Below, one piece after another: positions 34,375 through 43,998 of a stretch of 64,000 nt of DNA (position 1 is the first letter of the stretch; every line of letters starts with the position of its first letter). The stretch is from Mobiluncus porci. Lineage in GTDB: Bacteria > Actinomycetota > Actinomycetes > Actinomycetales > Actinomycetaceae. The notes under the pieces are model-generated. The model saw only the letters and a list, made by a program, of their open reading frames with translations, ran no database searches and was not told the DNA's origin. The DNA lies in contig NZ_VUMY01000011.1 of the NCBI RefSeq assembly GCF_009695935.1, forward strand, positions 1 to 64,000. The letters are read 5' to 3'. The position numbers and the translations under genes are program-made.

Positions 34375-35547
34375 ATGATTCCGGTAGCTGCAGTGACGAA
34401 GCCTTTCGGGGCGGCTTGCAACCTCGATTGCGCATACTGCTATTTCCTTTCCAAGGAGGCGCTTCATCCGGACAAACCTCAAGTGATGGATGAGGCGCTA
34501 GTGCGGCAATATTTGGCGAACTACCTGCGGTCGAATCCGGACGGACCCGTGTTCATCCACTGGCAAGGCGGGGAGCCAACCCTGCGGGGGCTGGAGTTTT
34601 ACCAACTTGCCCAAGCGATTACCGATGAGTTCGCGCGCCCCGGACAGCAAGTCCAACACACCATTCAGACCAACGCGACTTTGGTTGACGCCGAGTGGGC
34701 GGACTTTTTCGCTTCCAAAGGCTGGCTGGTGGGGGTCTCGATTGATGGACCCGCTGAGTTCCACAACGCCTATCGGGTCAACCGTGCTGGTCGTGGGTCT
34801 TTCGACCAGGTGATGCGCGGGTGGCGGATTCTGCAAGACGCTGGGGTGGACGTGAACGTTTTATGTACCGTCAACAGCGCCAACGTCGGGGCACCCCTGG
34901 AAGTCTACCGTTTCTTCCGTGACACGCTCGGAGCCAAGTTTTTGCAGTTTATCCCCATTGTGGAGCGGGTCGAGGCCGGTCAAGAGGATCTGGCAGAGCG
35001 ATCTTGGAGGGGCGAGGACGGGACTCACGTGGTCTATCGCCAGCGGGGAACCGCGGTCACTTCGCGCACGGTTGCCCCCGAGGCTTGGGGGAATTTCCTG
35101 TGTGCCGTCTTTGATGAATGGCTGGTTCGAGACGTGGGCGAGGTGTTTGTCCAGCATTTCGACGGAATGCTGGGGGCGCGGTTGGGGAAATACACGACCT
35201 GCGTTCATGCCCCGGAGTGCGGGACTAATCTCGAGGTGGATCCCTCGGGCATGGCCTATGCGTGTGACCACTTTGTGGAGTCCGGTTATGCGCTCGGAAA
35301 TGTGGCGGCGATGGACTTGTCTGAGATGGTGCAGTTGCCGCGGCAGGTCACGTTTGGGCGGTCAAAGTTGACGGAACTGTCAGCAAAGTGTGTGTCGTGT
35401 CCGGTGCGCTGGGCCTGCCACGGGGGCTGTCTTAAAGACCGGTTTACCGGCGAGGATGGGCGGCTGAACTATTTGTGCGCGGGGTATTACCGCTTCTTCA
35501 GTCATGCCGCTCCCGCGATTGAATCCATGGCTCGAAAAATCCGTTAG
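34375..35547 (+). CDS. Anaerobic sulfatase-maturating enzyme (radical SAM, anSME)
   Basis: 390 aa. Oxidises the sulfatase active-site Cys (or Ser) to formylglycine without oxygen. The radical-SAM cluster is CNLDCAYC (Cys15, Cys19, Cys22); GGEPTL follows at about 66. The SPASM region with two auxiliary 4Fe-4S clusters has CVHAPECGTNLEVDPSG, CDHFVE, CVSCPVRWACHGGC and the final LCAGY. The length and order match anSMEs. It is divergent from the MFS gene. AGGTGGG precedes the ATG. Its partner is the sulfatase at 31272. Confidence 0.93.
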   Translation: MIPVAAVTKPFGAACNLDCAYCYFLSKEALHPDKPQVMDEALVRQYLANYLRSNPDGPVFIHWQGGEPTLRGLEFYQLAQAITDEFARPGQQVQHTIQTNATLVDAEWADFFASKGWLVGVSIDGPAEFHNAYRVNRAGRGSFDQVMRGWRILQDAGVDVNVLCTVNSANVGAPLEVYRFFRDTLGAKFLQFIPIVERVEAGQEDLAERSWRGEDGTHVVYRQRGTAVTSRTVAPEAWGNFLCAVFDEWLVRDVGEVFVQHFDGMLGARLGKYTTCVHAPECGTNLEVDPSGMAYACDHFVESGYALGNVAAMDLSEMVQLPRQVTFGRSKLTELSAKCVSCPVRWACHGGCLKDRFTGEDGRLNYLCAGYYRFFSHAAPAIESMARKIR

Positions 35548-35556
35548 CGGGTTTTT

Positions 35557-35642
35557 CCAATGGAGGCGGGCCTAAAAGGTAAGACGATTACCTTTTAAAC
35601 CCGCCCCCATAGGTAAATCAAAAGGCCAGGGTCTCCACAAGG
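35557..35642. repeat. Right flanking direct repeat of the sulfatase cassette, with hairpin
   Basis: Hairpin ATGGAGGCGGGCCTAAAAGG / CCTTTTAAACCCGCCCCCAT (35560-35610) plus the tail AATCAAAAGGCCAGGGTCTCCACAAG. It is in direct orientation and exactly 4.5 kb from the left copy at 31057-31142. The tail is the 3' end of the minus-strand TauE gene (LVETLAF-stop). It probably terminates anSME and tauE-2 transcription. Confidence 0.8.
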
Positions 35643-36457
35643 GTGTAAATCGCCACTCCGATGAGCAGGACACAAAAGATGAAAGTCAAAGTTGAAGAGC
35701 GCGCCTTGTTGGATAACGGTGAACCGACGGCGGAACCGAGACCCGAACCGACAGCGAAAAGAATCGCCACCAGCCAATCAATCTGGAACGGCTCCGCACT
35801 CGGCTGAAACACCCGGAGCAGCAGGGAAATAATGGAAACCACCGAGATGACAATAAACGAGGTTCCCGCGGCGACCCGCATCGAATAGTGCATAAGGAGG
35901 ACGAGAATCGGCACCATCACGAAGCCCCCGCCGATACCAAAGAAGCCCACCATGATGCCGGTGAAGGTTCCAATAAGGAGAAACACGGGGAGACGCTTCC
36001 AGCTCAGGTCGTATTCATCTTCCGGATCCCCGTCCGCGGTCAAGGCCGCCGCCTCGCCGCCGGACTTCATGGCAATATCCTCGGATTTACGCTGCGTGAT
36101 GGCATTTCGACCCATGAAAATCGACACCGCAAATAGCAGCAGCGCAAAAGCGATCATCATGCCGTCTCCGCTGATGATGCTGTTGAACCAGGTGCCGAGG
36201 AAAGCCCCGATACTGGAACACAACCCGAAAACTATGCCGGTGCCGAGGCGAACCTGGTGGTTTTTGAAACGGGAGGGAAGCGCGGCCGCGGAGGTGACAA
36301 TCACAATGACCAGGGATTCCGCGGTGGCAGCGTGGGGTTCTTGGCCGAGGAGATACACCAAGACGGGAATCGCGAGGATTCCGCCGCCGATGCCTAACGC
36401 TCCGGCAAGGAGACCCACTGCCGCCCCTATCAGGGCAGACATGATGAATGTAAGCAT
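35618..36457 (-). CDS. TauE/SafE-family anion exporter, second copy type
   Basis: 279 aa, eight to nine hydrophobic segments. The duplicated TSUP signatures are GLLAGALGIGGGILAIPVLVYLLG near the N-terminus and VGFFGIGGGFVMVPILVLLMHY in the second half, separated by a charged cytoplasmic loop (about residues 115-150). It is not a recent copy of the gene at 30314. The position next to the sulfatase cassette suggests export of sulfite/sulfate released from organosulfur compounds. Three 11-bp tandem repeats lie upstream at 36509-36541. Confidence 0.83.
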   Translation of the reverse strand: MLTFIMSALIGAAVGLLAGALGIGGGILAIPVLVYLLGQEPHAATAESLVIVIVTSAAALPSRFKNHQVRLGTGIVFGLCSSIGAFLGTWFNSIISGDGMMIAFALLLFAVSIFMGRNAITQRKSEDIAMKSGGEAAALTADGDPEDEYDLSWKRLPVFLLIGTFTGIMVGFFGIGGGFVMVPILVLLMHYSMRVAAGTSFIVISVVSIISLLLRVFQPSAEPFQIDWLVAILFAVGSGLGSAVGSPLSNKARSSTLTFIFCVLLIGVAIYTLVETLAF

Positions 36458-36602
36458 TGGCTTAACCCTTCTCTCGATGTTAGCGCTTCCCCAAGATTAC
36501 TCCCTTTTGGTGCGAGACCGGTGCGAGATTGGCGTGAGACCGGCGCTATATTGACGAGGTGGGGTCGCGGAACCCGAGCAAAGCCATGCAAAACCAGCGA
36601 GT

Positions 36603-37622
36603 TTAAGCCGAGATCTCCTCGCGGGTCGGGGAATACGCGCCGGCTCTCGCCACGGTTGCCGCAGAAGTCGCCGCCGCGAAATCGAGGCATTCCTGCAGTT
36701 CCTCGGGGTCAAGGGTGGATAGGGCAGTGCGGCCAAATCCCAAGCCGCGGTTTTCATCAAGGGCTGCTAGCAATCCGGCCATGAAGGAATCTCCGGCTCC
36801 CACCGTATCCACGACCTCGACCGCGCCAGCCGGAGCGGTCAAAGGCGCCGGCAGCCAGGGAGTAAACAGTTCCGCGCCCTCGCCTCCACGAGTCACAACG
36901 ACAATTTGTGCCCCCGGACCTCGGCGCTCCCACCTGCCTCCAAGCCACTGTTCGGCTACTTTCCGCCGGTCAACCCCGGGATAGAGAAACTCGAGGTCTT
37001 CCTCGGAGGCTTTCACAAGGTCAGACTCCTTCACGATTTCCTCCACTCGCGCCCGCGCTGCCTCCAGGTCGCTCACTAAAGCGGGGCGGAGATTTGGGTC
37101 GTAGCTCACCGTGAGTCCCTCGATTTCCTTTTTGGACTTCAACAAGGTGGCAATCTTTCCCGCGCCGGGCTCGACCAGTGTCGAATAGGATCCGAGGTGG
37201 AGGTGGCCGTAATGTGGGCAGGCTGAACCCTCGTTTCTAAACGGACCGTTGTCAGGAGAGCTAGCGGTTGCCGCGCTGGCCTTTAGTGAGTCCGCGCCAA
37301 AACCGTCTGGAAGATCCCATGTTAACTCGAATTCGTAAGTTGCTACCCCGTTCGCGTCCAAAGTGGCTCGGGCAACCGGGGTGGTCGCGGCGGAGTCACT
37401 GTCGGGGAAAATCTTTAAACCGGCCTCGTCAGCCGCCGAACGCAGCAACTGCCCGCGGGCGTCTTGTCCCCACCAGGAAGCCAACGTGGTGTCAACTCCG
37501 AGCCGAGCCAAGCCTCTGGCCACATTAAACACCGAACCACCAGGATGTTCGCCTTGAACAACACCGTCTGGTCCGACCACTACATCAATCAGCGCCTCAC
37601 CCGCGCACAGAATCTTCGCCAT
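36603..37622 (-). CDS. PfkB-family carbohydrate kinase (fructokinase-like)
   Basis: 339 aa. Phosphorylates a sugar using ATP. The N-terminal ILCAGEALIDVV and GGSVFNVARGLARLG (G-G-x-x-N-x-A) mark the sugar site; the C-terminal signature DTVGAGDSFMAGLLAAL holds the catalytic Asp. The nearest named branch is fructokinase/ribokinase. TAGGAT is exactly 6 nt before the ATG (leaderless type). The gene is single and downstream of nothing obviously related; the sugar cannot be named with certainty. Confidence 0.9.
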   Translation of the reverse strand: MAKILCAGEALIDVVVGPDGVVQGEHPGGSVFNVARGLARLGVDTTLASWWGQDARGQLLRSAADEAGLKIFPDSDSAATTPVARATLDANGVATYEFELTWDLPDGFGADSLKASAATASSPDNGPFRNEGSACPHYGHLHLGSYSTLVEPGAGKIATLLKSKKEIEGLTVSYDPNLRPALVSDLEAARARVEEIVKESDLVKASEEDLEFLYPGVDRRKVAEQWLGGRWERRGPGAQIVVVTRGGEGAELFTPWLPAPLTAPAGAVEVVDTVGAGDSFMAGLLAALDENRGLGFGRTALSTLDPEELQECLDFAAATSAATVARAGAYSPTREEISA

Positions 37623-37643
37623 GTCCCAATCCTAGCGCGCGGC

Positions 37644-39410
37644 TCAGAAAACGGTCAGCTTCGCGAGCCCGTCGCTCCACGAAACCACGACATCGTAGCC
37701 CGCGAGCTTGAAAATCTTAGACCGCACCACGAGCCGGAACTGGGACCCCTCATCGGCGGGGGTGACGTGGTTGACAATGAGCCGGTTCGTGGCGGTGCCT
37801 TCAAAATGACCGTCATCGTAGAGCCGCTCCCACCTGCCCGCGCGCAAAACCTGCCACTCGAATGTCGTGTCAAACAGCGACCCGTCGGAATCCAGAATCG
37901 GGGTGGCCTCGAAAACTGCGCGGGAACCGATCGTAGTCTTTACTGAAGCCGGCATATTCTTGAGCCCCTGAACCGCAACCCGAACCGGCTCTGACGTGGA
38001 CTCTCCTTCGGTAGAAGTCGCCACCAAACGGTATTCGGTCGTCTTCGAGCGTTTCCACGTCCACAAGCCCTCCGGAGTATAGGTTTCCTCGTTGGCTCCG
38101 GGAATATCCGTCCAGGGGCCGGAGTTAATCCGCTCTTGCCACTGGTATTTTGCGACCGGCCAGGCTGCGACCTGCATCCGAATCGGGTTAATCATCTTGT
38201 AGCCGACGCCGGTGAGGGGTTGTTCCAAAAGGGCGATAGTAGGGGCGGTTTTCTCCAAAGGCGTCAGCGGATCAAACAGCGCCACCTGGTATTCATAAGT
38301 AGTCTGACCAGTGCCTTTCACTCCGTCGATTTTCACGTTGTAAACCAGGTTCTCCTGGCCAACAGGGAGCCGCTCAATATTCGGAAACTTCATCAAGAGC
38401 GTGGAATAGTCCGCAATCACCCGCGGGGTAAAGGCGATGCCGGACTGACCGGGACGGATGACAGTTAAAGGAACATTCTCCCCATTAGGGCCGGTGATGT
38501 GCGCCGTTGCCGCTGATAAATCCCCATTTTGAACCGAAAAACTCCACCGTTCCGTATCCGGCCCGTCGGAGGTTATCCCGACAGAAGTAAGGAGCTGTTT
38601 GGGGAAAAAACCGGCGGAGGGCCAGCTCATCCACTCGGGAGTGGGGGCAGAGTGGTCGCGCATCGAGTCGGCGGGCATTCCGGGATAGGACTCGCCGGTG
38701 CGAACCGAAATCGCGGTGTAGCCGGCGGCGGCGCCGATGGAGGTGACGGAAAGCTGGGGGTCTTGCATAAAGAGGCGGTGTCCGAGCTGGTCGTTTACGG
38801 GGTTGTCTGCCGAGGAGTAATCCATGTAGTACCACAGCGCGGTTTCGGCAGAGGTCTGGGAGATGGATTGGGCGAGGTTGGAGTGTCGCGCCCCGCGCAC
38901 GGCCGCATCGGTGGCGCAGGCGAATCCTTCGACCGCCGGATAGTGGGAGAGTTTGCCGTTGCGGGCGCTGACCATCGCGGCGGCTTGGGTGTAGGGCGAG
39001 ATGCTGTCGGTTTGATCAAGGGTGACGGCATTCAACCCGTTCAGCCCCCGCATAAAGTTCCAGGACTCTACAATCGGCGCGATTCCGTCACGGACTGCTT
39101 GACCTGGTTGACAGTTTTCCAAATCCACCCCGATGGAAGTGACGGGACGAATCATGTTTTTCTCGTAGCGGTTGAGGAATTCCCTCTGGACAATGGATTT
39201 CGACGTGGTGTCGATGGCGTTGTCGCCGGGAGGAGCAGGCTCCAGCAGTTTGCTGGAGTAGGCGGAAGAGTTGGCTCCGGCAGCGGAGATGGTTTGGACT
39301 TCGGCAGCAGTGGGAACGTTCACCAAGGTGGATGCCAAAATTGCCAGCAAAGAAATGCCGGCGATGACGCCAGTCGATTTCGTTGCTTCCGCGCGCATAG
39401 TAGTCTTCAT
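37644..39410 (-). CDS. Secreted CAP (SCP/PR-1)-domain protein with Ig-like repeats
   Basis: 588 aa. Signal peptide: basic start, hydrophobic GVIAGISLLAILASTLV, then Ala-rich cleavage zone near residue 38. A CAP/SCP-like domain follows (about 95-240): SWNFMRGLNGLNAVTL, AAAMVSARNGKLSHYP, then ARHSNLAQS and LGHRLFMQDPQL. The C-terminal half contains bacterial Ig-like segments (APTIALLEQPLTG.., YQWQERINSGPWTDIPGA, TFEWQVLRAGRWE). No sortase signal is seen, so it is probably released. Start taken at ATG 39410; ATG 39398 or GTG 39482 are alternatives. Function unknown. Confidence 0.75.
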   Translation of the reverse strand: MKTTMRAEATKSTGVIAGISLLAILASTLVNVPTAAEVQTISAAGANSSAYSSKLLEPAPPGDNAIDTTSKSIVQREFLNRYEKNMIRPVTSIGVDLENCQPGQAVRDGIAPIVESWNFMRGLNGLNAVTLDQTDSISPYTQAAAMVSARNGKLSHYPAVEGFACATDAAVRGARHSNLAQSISQTSAETALWYYMDYSSADNPVNDQLGHRLFMQDPQLSVTSIGAAAGYTAISVRTGESYPGMPADSMRDHSAPTPEWMSWPSAGFFPKQLLTSVGITSDGPDTERWSFSVQNGDLSAATAHITGPNGENVPLTVIRPGQSGIAFTPRVIADYSTLLMKFPNIERLPVGQENLVYNVKIDGVKGTGQTTYEYQVALFDPLTPLEKTAPTIALLEQPLTGVGYKMINPIRMQVAAWPVAKYQWQERINSGPWTDIPGANEETYTPEGLWTWKRSKTTEYRLVATSTEGESTSEPVRVAVQGLKNMPASVKTTIGSRAVFEATPILDSDGSLFDTTFEWQVLRAGRWERLYDDGHFEGTATNRLIVNHVTPADEGSQFRLVVRSKIFKLAGYDVVVSWSDGLAKLTVF

Positions 39411-39624
39411 CCGGTTGGCTCGCCAGGTGCCTCTCTTACCCTTTGAGCAGGTCGCAGCTCCCACATAGACCCTGTCCAACACATCGGCAGGAAAACCGCC
39501 AGATAAAGGGTTTTTTACCTGGGAAATCCCCGGGAACGGGGGTTTTCTCTTTAAGTCTCGATTTCGCGTGAAACCGAAATTCGTTGTATCTTGCGTTTAA
39601 GTCAATTAAAAGGAGTGCGAAGCA

Positions 39625-42408
39625 GTGGCAGCGAAACAAGACCAGAAACTGGTGATCGTGGAGTCCCCGGCAAAAGCCAAGACCATCAGCCGTTTTCTTG
39701 GCAACGGCTACGACGTGGAGGCCTCCATTGGTCATATCCGCGACCTCGCCCAGCCCTCCGAGCTCCCTGCCGCCTTGAAAAAGACCGGATACGCCAAGTT
39801 TGCGGTTGACCTGGATCACGATTTTGAGCCCTACTATGTGGTTGACGCGGATAAGAAAAAGAAAGTCAGCGATTTGAAGTCGCGCCTGAAAGACGCCGAC
39901 GAACTCTTGCTGGCCACTGATGAGGACCGCGAAGGAGAGGCGATTGCCTGGCATTTGCTGGAGGTCTTGAAGCCGAAAGTGCCAGTCAAGCGGATGGTGT
40001 TTCATGAAATCACCAAGGATGCCATTGATGAAGCCCTTGCGAACCCCCGCGAACTCGACAAAGACTTGGTGAACGCCCAAGAAACCCGCCGGATCCTTGA
40101 CCGCCTGGTCGGATACGAAGTCTCGCCCTTGCTGTGGCGGAAAATCCGCACCGGACTTTCTGCCGGACGGGTCCAGTCGGTGGCGACCCGCCTTGTCGTG
40201 GACCGAGAACGCGAAAGAATGGCCTTCAAACCCGCAGAATACTGGGATTTAGTGGCAGTGCTACAGGCTGGTGGTGACGGCTCCGACGCCGGGGCTAGTG
40301 TCAGGGCAGCATCAGAGAGATTCGAGGCGAGCCTGAAAACTCTCGACGGCAAGCGGGTCGCCACCGGAAAAGATTTTGATGATAACGGCGAGCTAAAGCC
40401 CGCGTCGAAAAAAGCCGGCGTAGTGGTGTTGAGTCGGGTCGCCGTAGAGCGCCTCGGCGAGATTTTCGGCGCTGACGAGGCCAAGTGGGAAGTCTCGGAG
40501 GTGGAGTCGAAGCCGTATCGTCGCCGTCCCCCCGCCCCGTTTACGACCTCGTCACTTCAACAAGAGGCCTCCCGGAAACTGCGGATGAACTCCCGCGATA
40601 CCATGCGCGTGGCGCAGTCCCTCTACGAAAACGGCTACATCACCTATATGAGAACCGACTCGGTGAACCTCTCCGACCAGGCAATTCACGCGGCGAGAAG
40701 GTTTGCGGTGGCGAGATTCGGGGAGGGGTCCGTTCCGGAAAAACCCCGCTTCTACGAGACGAAGTCGAGGGGTGCCCAGGAGGCTCACGAGGCGATTCGT
40801 CCGGCGGGGGATCAATTCCAGCTCCCGAGCGCCTTGAAGTCGGCTCTCAATCCGAGCGAGTGGAAACTCTATGATCTGATTTTCAAGCGGACTTTAGCTT
40901 GCCAAATGGTTGATGCGACCGGAACCACTTCCTCGGTGAAGATCACGGTAGCGAATCCCGCGCATCCCGACCTGGGCGAATTTGGCGCTTCCGGAACAGT
41001 TATTGAAAATCCCGGATTCTTGGCGGCCTATGAAGAGGGCCGCGACGAGGGCGACAACGGCAACGGAATCGTGAGCGGCGCTCACGGAAATTCCGAGACC
41101 CGACTCCCGAAGCTCCGCGGCGGCCAGGCCCTCGACTTGGTGAACCTGGATTCTTCCGAGGAGCGCCAACACTTCACGACTCCGCCGGCGCGTTTCACGG
41201 ATGCCTCTTTGGTGAAAGCGATGGAAGAACGCGGCATCGGGCGACCTTCGACTTACGCTTCCACGATTTCGACGATTGTGGATCGCCACTATGTCTACCG
41301 GCGTGGGCAAGCGTTGGTGCCGTCCTGGTTGGCATTTTCGGTCGTGCGCTTGCTGGAAGAAAACCTTCCCGGGCTGGTGGACTACGATTTCACCGCCGAT
41401 ATGGAGGCGGATTTGGACAAGATTGCTGCCGGAGAGGCCGACCGCAGCGCCTGGTTGCGCGACTTTTGGTCCGGAACCGGTGAGGGATCCGGTTTGCGGG
41501 CGAGCGGCTTGGAAAAGGCCGTGGAGGAGCTCGGCGATATCGATGCGGCGGCGCTGAATTCCGTGGATTTAGGGGAAGGGATTACCCTTCGAGTCGGGCG
41601 CTACGGGCCCTATCTCCAGTGCGGGGAGGAACGCGCCTCGGTTCCCGACACGGTGGCTCCCGATGAGTTGACGCTTGATAAGGCGAAGGAGCTCCTGGAA
41701 CAAGGCGCCGAGGGAGATCGTGCACTCGGACATCATCCGGAGACCGGACTCGAGATTGTCGTGAAAAACGGGCGTTTTGGGCCCTATGTGGAGGAGCTGG
41801 CTCCCGAGCCGAATGAAATCGGCCAGAAAAAGTCGAAGAAGACCAAGAATCGGACGGCTTCCTTGTTGAAGACCCAGTCAGTAGATGGCGTGACCTTGGA
41901 GGACGCAGTGGCCTTGTTGGGGCTGCCGCGGACGGTCGGGGTTGATGGCGACGGGGTCGAGATTGTGGCCGCCAACGGGCGGTACGGGCCTTACATCAAG
42001 CGCGGAACCGATACGCGGTCTTTGGAAAGTGAAGACCAGCTGTTCACTTTGACGGTTGAGGAGGCTTTGGCGCTGTTGGCGGCGCCAAAGACCCGCGGGC
42101 GCGGCGGGGCGAGCGCGCAAACTGTCATGATGGAATTCGGGGAGGATCCGGAAACCGGCGGGAAAGTCACCTTGAAGAATGGGCGCTATGGACCCTACGT
42201 GACTGATGGGAAGACGAACGCGACGGTTCCGCGCGGAACCGATCCGGCGACTTTGACCGAGTCGGCGGCTTTCGAGCTCTTGGCAGCGAAACGGGCAAAG
42301 GGTCCGGCGAAGCGCAAAGCTCCGGCTAAGAAAACAGCCGCCAAGAAAACTCCTGCGCGGAAGACTGCTGCGAAAAAGACTCCGGCGAAGAAGGCCGCTG
42401 CTAAGTAA
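39625..42408 (+). CDS. topA: DNA topoisomerase I
   Basis: 927 aa type IA topoisomerase that relaxes negative supercoils. The TOPRIM domain has VIVESPAKAKTI and ATDEDREGEAIAWHL (DxDxxG-like acidic site). The catalytic tyrosine is in YITYMRTDSVNLS. GIGRPSTYASTI is conserved. The actinobacterial C-terminus has repeated topo-C modules (NGRFGPYVEE, NGRYGPYIK, NGRYGPYVTDG) and a Lys/Ala tail instead of zinc fingers. GTG start with AAGGAG upstream. Confidence 0.97.
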   Translation: MAAKQDQKLVIVESPAKAKTISRFLGNGYDVEASIGHIRDLAQPSELPAALKKTGYAKFAVDLDHDFEPYYVVDADKKKKVSDLKSRLKDADELLLATDEDREGEAIAWHLLEVLKPKVPVKRMVFHEITKDAIDEALANPRELDKDLVNAQETRRILDRLVGYEVSPLLWRKIRTGLSAGRVQSVATRLVVDRERERMAFKPAEYWDLVAVLQAGGDGSDAGASVRAASERFEASLKTLDGKRVATGKDFDDNGELKPASKKAGVVVLSRVAVERLGEIFGADEAKWEVSEVESKPYRRRPPAPFTTSSLQQEASRKLRMNSRDTMRVAQSLYENGYITYMRTDSVNLSDQAIHAARRFAVARFGEGSVPEKPRFYETKSRGAQEAHEAIRPAGDQFQLPSALKSALNPSEWKLYDLIFKRTLACQMVDATGTTSSVKITVANPAHPDLGEFGASGTVIENPGFLAAYEEGRDEGDNGNGIVSGAHGNSETRLPKLRGGQALDLVNLDSSEERQHFTTPPARFTDASLVKAMEERGIGRPSTYASTISTIVDRHYVYRRGQALVPSWLAFSVVRLLEENLPGLVDYDFTADMEADLDKIAAGEADRSAWLRDFWSGTGEGSGLRASGLEKAVEELGDIDAAALNSVDLGEGITLRVGRYGPYLQCGEERASVPDTVAPDELTLDKAKELLEQGAEGDRALGHHPETGLEIVVKNGRFGPYVEELAPEPNEIGQKKSKKTKNRTASLLKTQSVDGVTLEDAVALLGLPRTVGVDGDGVEIVAANGRYGPYIKRGTDTRSLESEDQLFTLTVEEALALLAAPKTRGRGGASAQTVMMEFGEDPETGGKVTLKNGRYGPYVTDGKTNATVPRGTDPATLTESAAFELLAAKRAKGPAKRKAPAKKTAAKKTPARKTAAKKTPAKKAAAK

Positions 42409-42478
42409 GCCCTCGTGAAAGGCTCTGTTATTCACGCGAGTTGGTGGATTGTTAGCTTGTGTACCCGGAGGTAGTTCC

Positions 42479-42546
42479 GTAACTCTTGCGATTTTGGTCT
42501 TTACTGCCATTATTTCCACTCATGCCCAAAATCCCTTGAGTTCCAG
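42479..42546. repeat. Family-2 dispersed palindrome, copy 3
   Basis: GTAACTCTTGCGATTTTGG ... GCCCAAAATC...GAGTTCCAG, centre diverged (CTGCCATTATTTCCAC). It lies between topA and the MFS gene. The left end is of the GTAACTC type and the right end is of the GAGTTCCAG type, a mixed copy. Confidence 0.8.
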
Positions 42547-42642
42547 AATACTTTTCCGTTATAGCCCGAATCTAAACGGAAATGAAGAGGACGATTTTCC
42601 GGTTTTGGGATAGCCTAGTACAGGGAAAAACATGTGGAGGGG

Positions 42643-43989
42643 ATGAATTTGGCTAGCAAGACATTCCTTTCCTTGAATTATCCGAATTTCCGACTGTGGT
42701 TCGTTTCGAACCTTTTCGCCGCGACCGCCACCTGGATGCAGCGCGTGACTCAAATTTGGGTAGTTCTCGTGATTTTGACCCACAATGACGCTTTCGCAGT
42801 AGGCCTCACCACCGCCCTGCAGTTCCTCCCGCAGCTTTTCGTGGGCTTCCTCGGGGGAGCGTTGGCTGACTGGGTGGAGCGGCGCCGTTTCCTCCAAATC
42901 ACCCAAACCGGCACGGCCCTGTTGGGGCTGCTCTTGGGGATTCTAATCCTGACCGACACGGCCCATCTCTATCACGTCTACGCCATTGCTTTCGCCACCG
43001 GAATCATCGATTCCTTGACGGTTTCTCTCAGGCAAACCTTCCTCTCCGAGTTAGTTCCGAAAGAGGCGCTTCCCAATGCGGTCGGGCTGAACTCCACCGC
43101 CTTCAATATTGCCCGCCTGATTGGTCCGGCTCTGGCCGGCGTATTTATCCTCATACTCGGCCCGGGTTGGATTTTCGTTCTCAATTTCGCAATTTTTGTG
43201 ATACCCGTTGTGACCTTGGCCTTGATGAAGAAGGAACATTTTTATCCCGTGGCGCGAGGCGAACGGCGCAAAGGCATGATTCGAGAAGGCTTCCACTATG
43301 TCCGTGCTCGCTCGGATCTGAAGGCTATCATCTTGCTGATTACCCTCACCGGCGCTTTCGGCTTCAACCTCCAGATGACCCAAGCCTTCATGGCCACAGG
43401 CGTTTACGGCAAAGGGTCCGGTGAATACGGCCTGTTGGGGTCGATGATGGCCATCGGTTCCCTCGCGGGGGCGCTGATGGCAGCAAGGCGCACTCGGCCG
43501 CGGTTCGCGCTGGTGGTTTCCTCGGTCTTCATCTTCGGGGTGATGGAGGCACTGCTCGCAATCAGCCCGAGCTACTGGCTTTTCGCGATTCTCTCGATTC
43601 CCGCGGGCTTCGCCATGATCACCATCATCACCGCTGCCAACGCCCTCATCCAGATTTCCACTCCCGAGGAACTGCGCGGGCGGGTGCTGTCGATTTACTT
43701 CGTTTTCAACCTGGGATCCACCCCGATTGGCTCGCCTTTCGTGGGCTGGGTCGGGGACACTTTCGGCGCCAGATGGAGCATCGGGGTCGGCGCGATTGCC
43801 TGTATCGGGGTGGCGCTCGTGGTTTTCGTGTGGGCCATGTTGGCGTGGAAGGTGAAGCTTCTCCCGACACGCCATTGGCCGTTTTTCCAAATCGAGGGCC
43901 CGCGGGAACGCTACTACCGTTGCGATCCCATCAACACACAGGCTGCTGACCCCTCCGATCCCGATTACCGCGGGCCGTCAACTCAGTAG
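42643..43989 (+). CDS. MFS transporter (MFS_3 / EntS-like exporter)
   Basis: 448 aa, 12 hydrophobic segments. The early block FRLWFVSNLFAATATWMQRVTQIWVVL and GALADWVERRRFLQITQ, followed by RQTFLSELVPKEALPNAVGLNSTAFNIARLIGPALAG, are diagnostic of the MFS_3 branch (EntS-like and macrolide-type exporters). The substrate is unknown. GGAGG lies only 2-3 nt before ATG 42643; TTG 42649 would have better spacing. The peroxiredoxin gene begins 9 nt after the stop. Confidence 0.82.
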   Translation: MNLASKTFLSLNYPNFRLWFVSNLFAATATWMQRVTQIWVVLVILTHNDAFAVGLTTALQFLPQLFVGFLGGALADWVERRRFLQITQTGTALLGLLLGILILTDTAHLYHVYAIAFATGIIDSLTVSLRQTFLSELVPKEALPNAVGLNSTAFNIARLIGPALAGVFILILGPGWIFVLNFAIFVIPVVTLALMKKEHFYPVARGERRKGMIREGFHYVRARSDLKAIILLITLTGAFGFNLQMTQAFMATGVYGKGSGEYGLLGSMMAIGSLAGALMAARRTRPRFALVVSSVFIFGVMEALLAISPSYWLFAILSIPAGFAMITIITAANALIQISTPEELRGRVLSIYFVFNLGSTPIGSPFVGWVGDTFGARWSIGVGAIACIGVALVVFVWAMLAWKVKLLPTRHWPFFQIEGPRERYYRCDPINTQAADPSDPDYRGPSTQ

Positions 43990-43998
43990 GATGAGAAT

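Noticed and set aside
38529-39446. A 305-codon plus-strand frame opposite the CAP-domain gene
   Set aside because: Gly/Arg-rich shadow; the minus strand encodes a signal peptide and CAP motifs.
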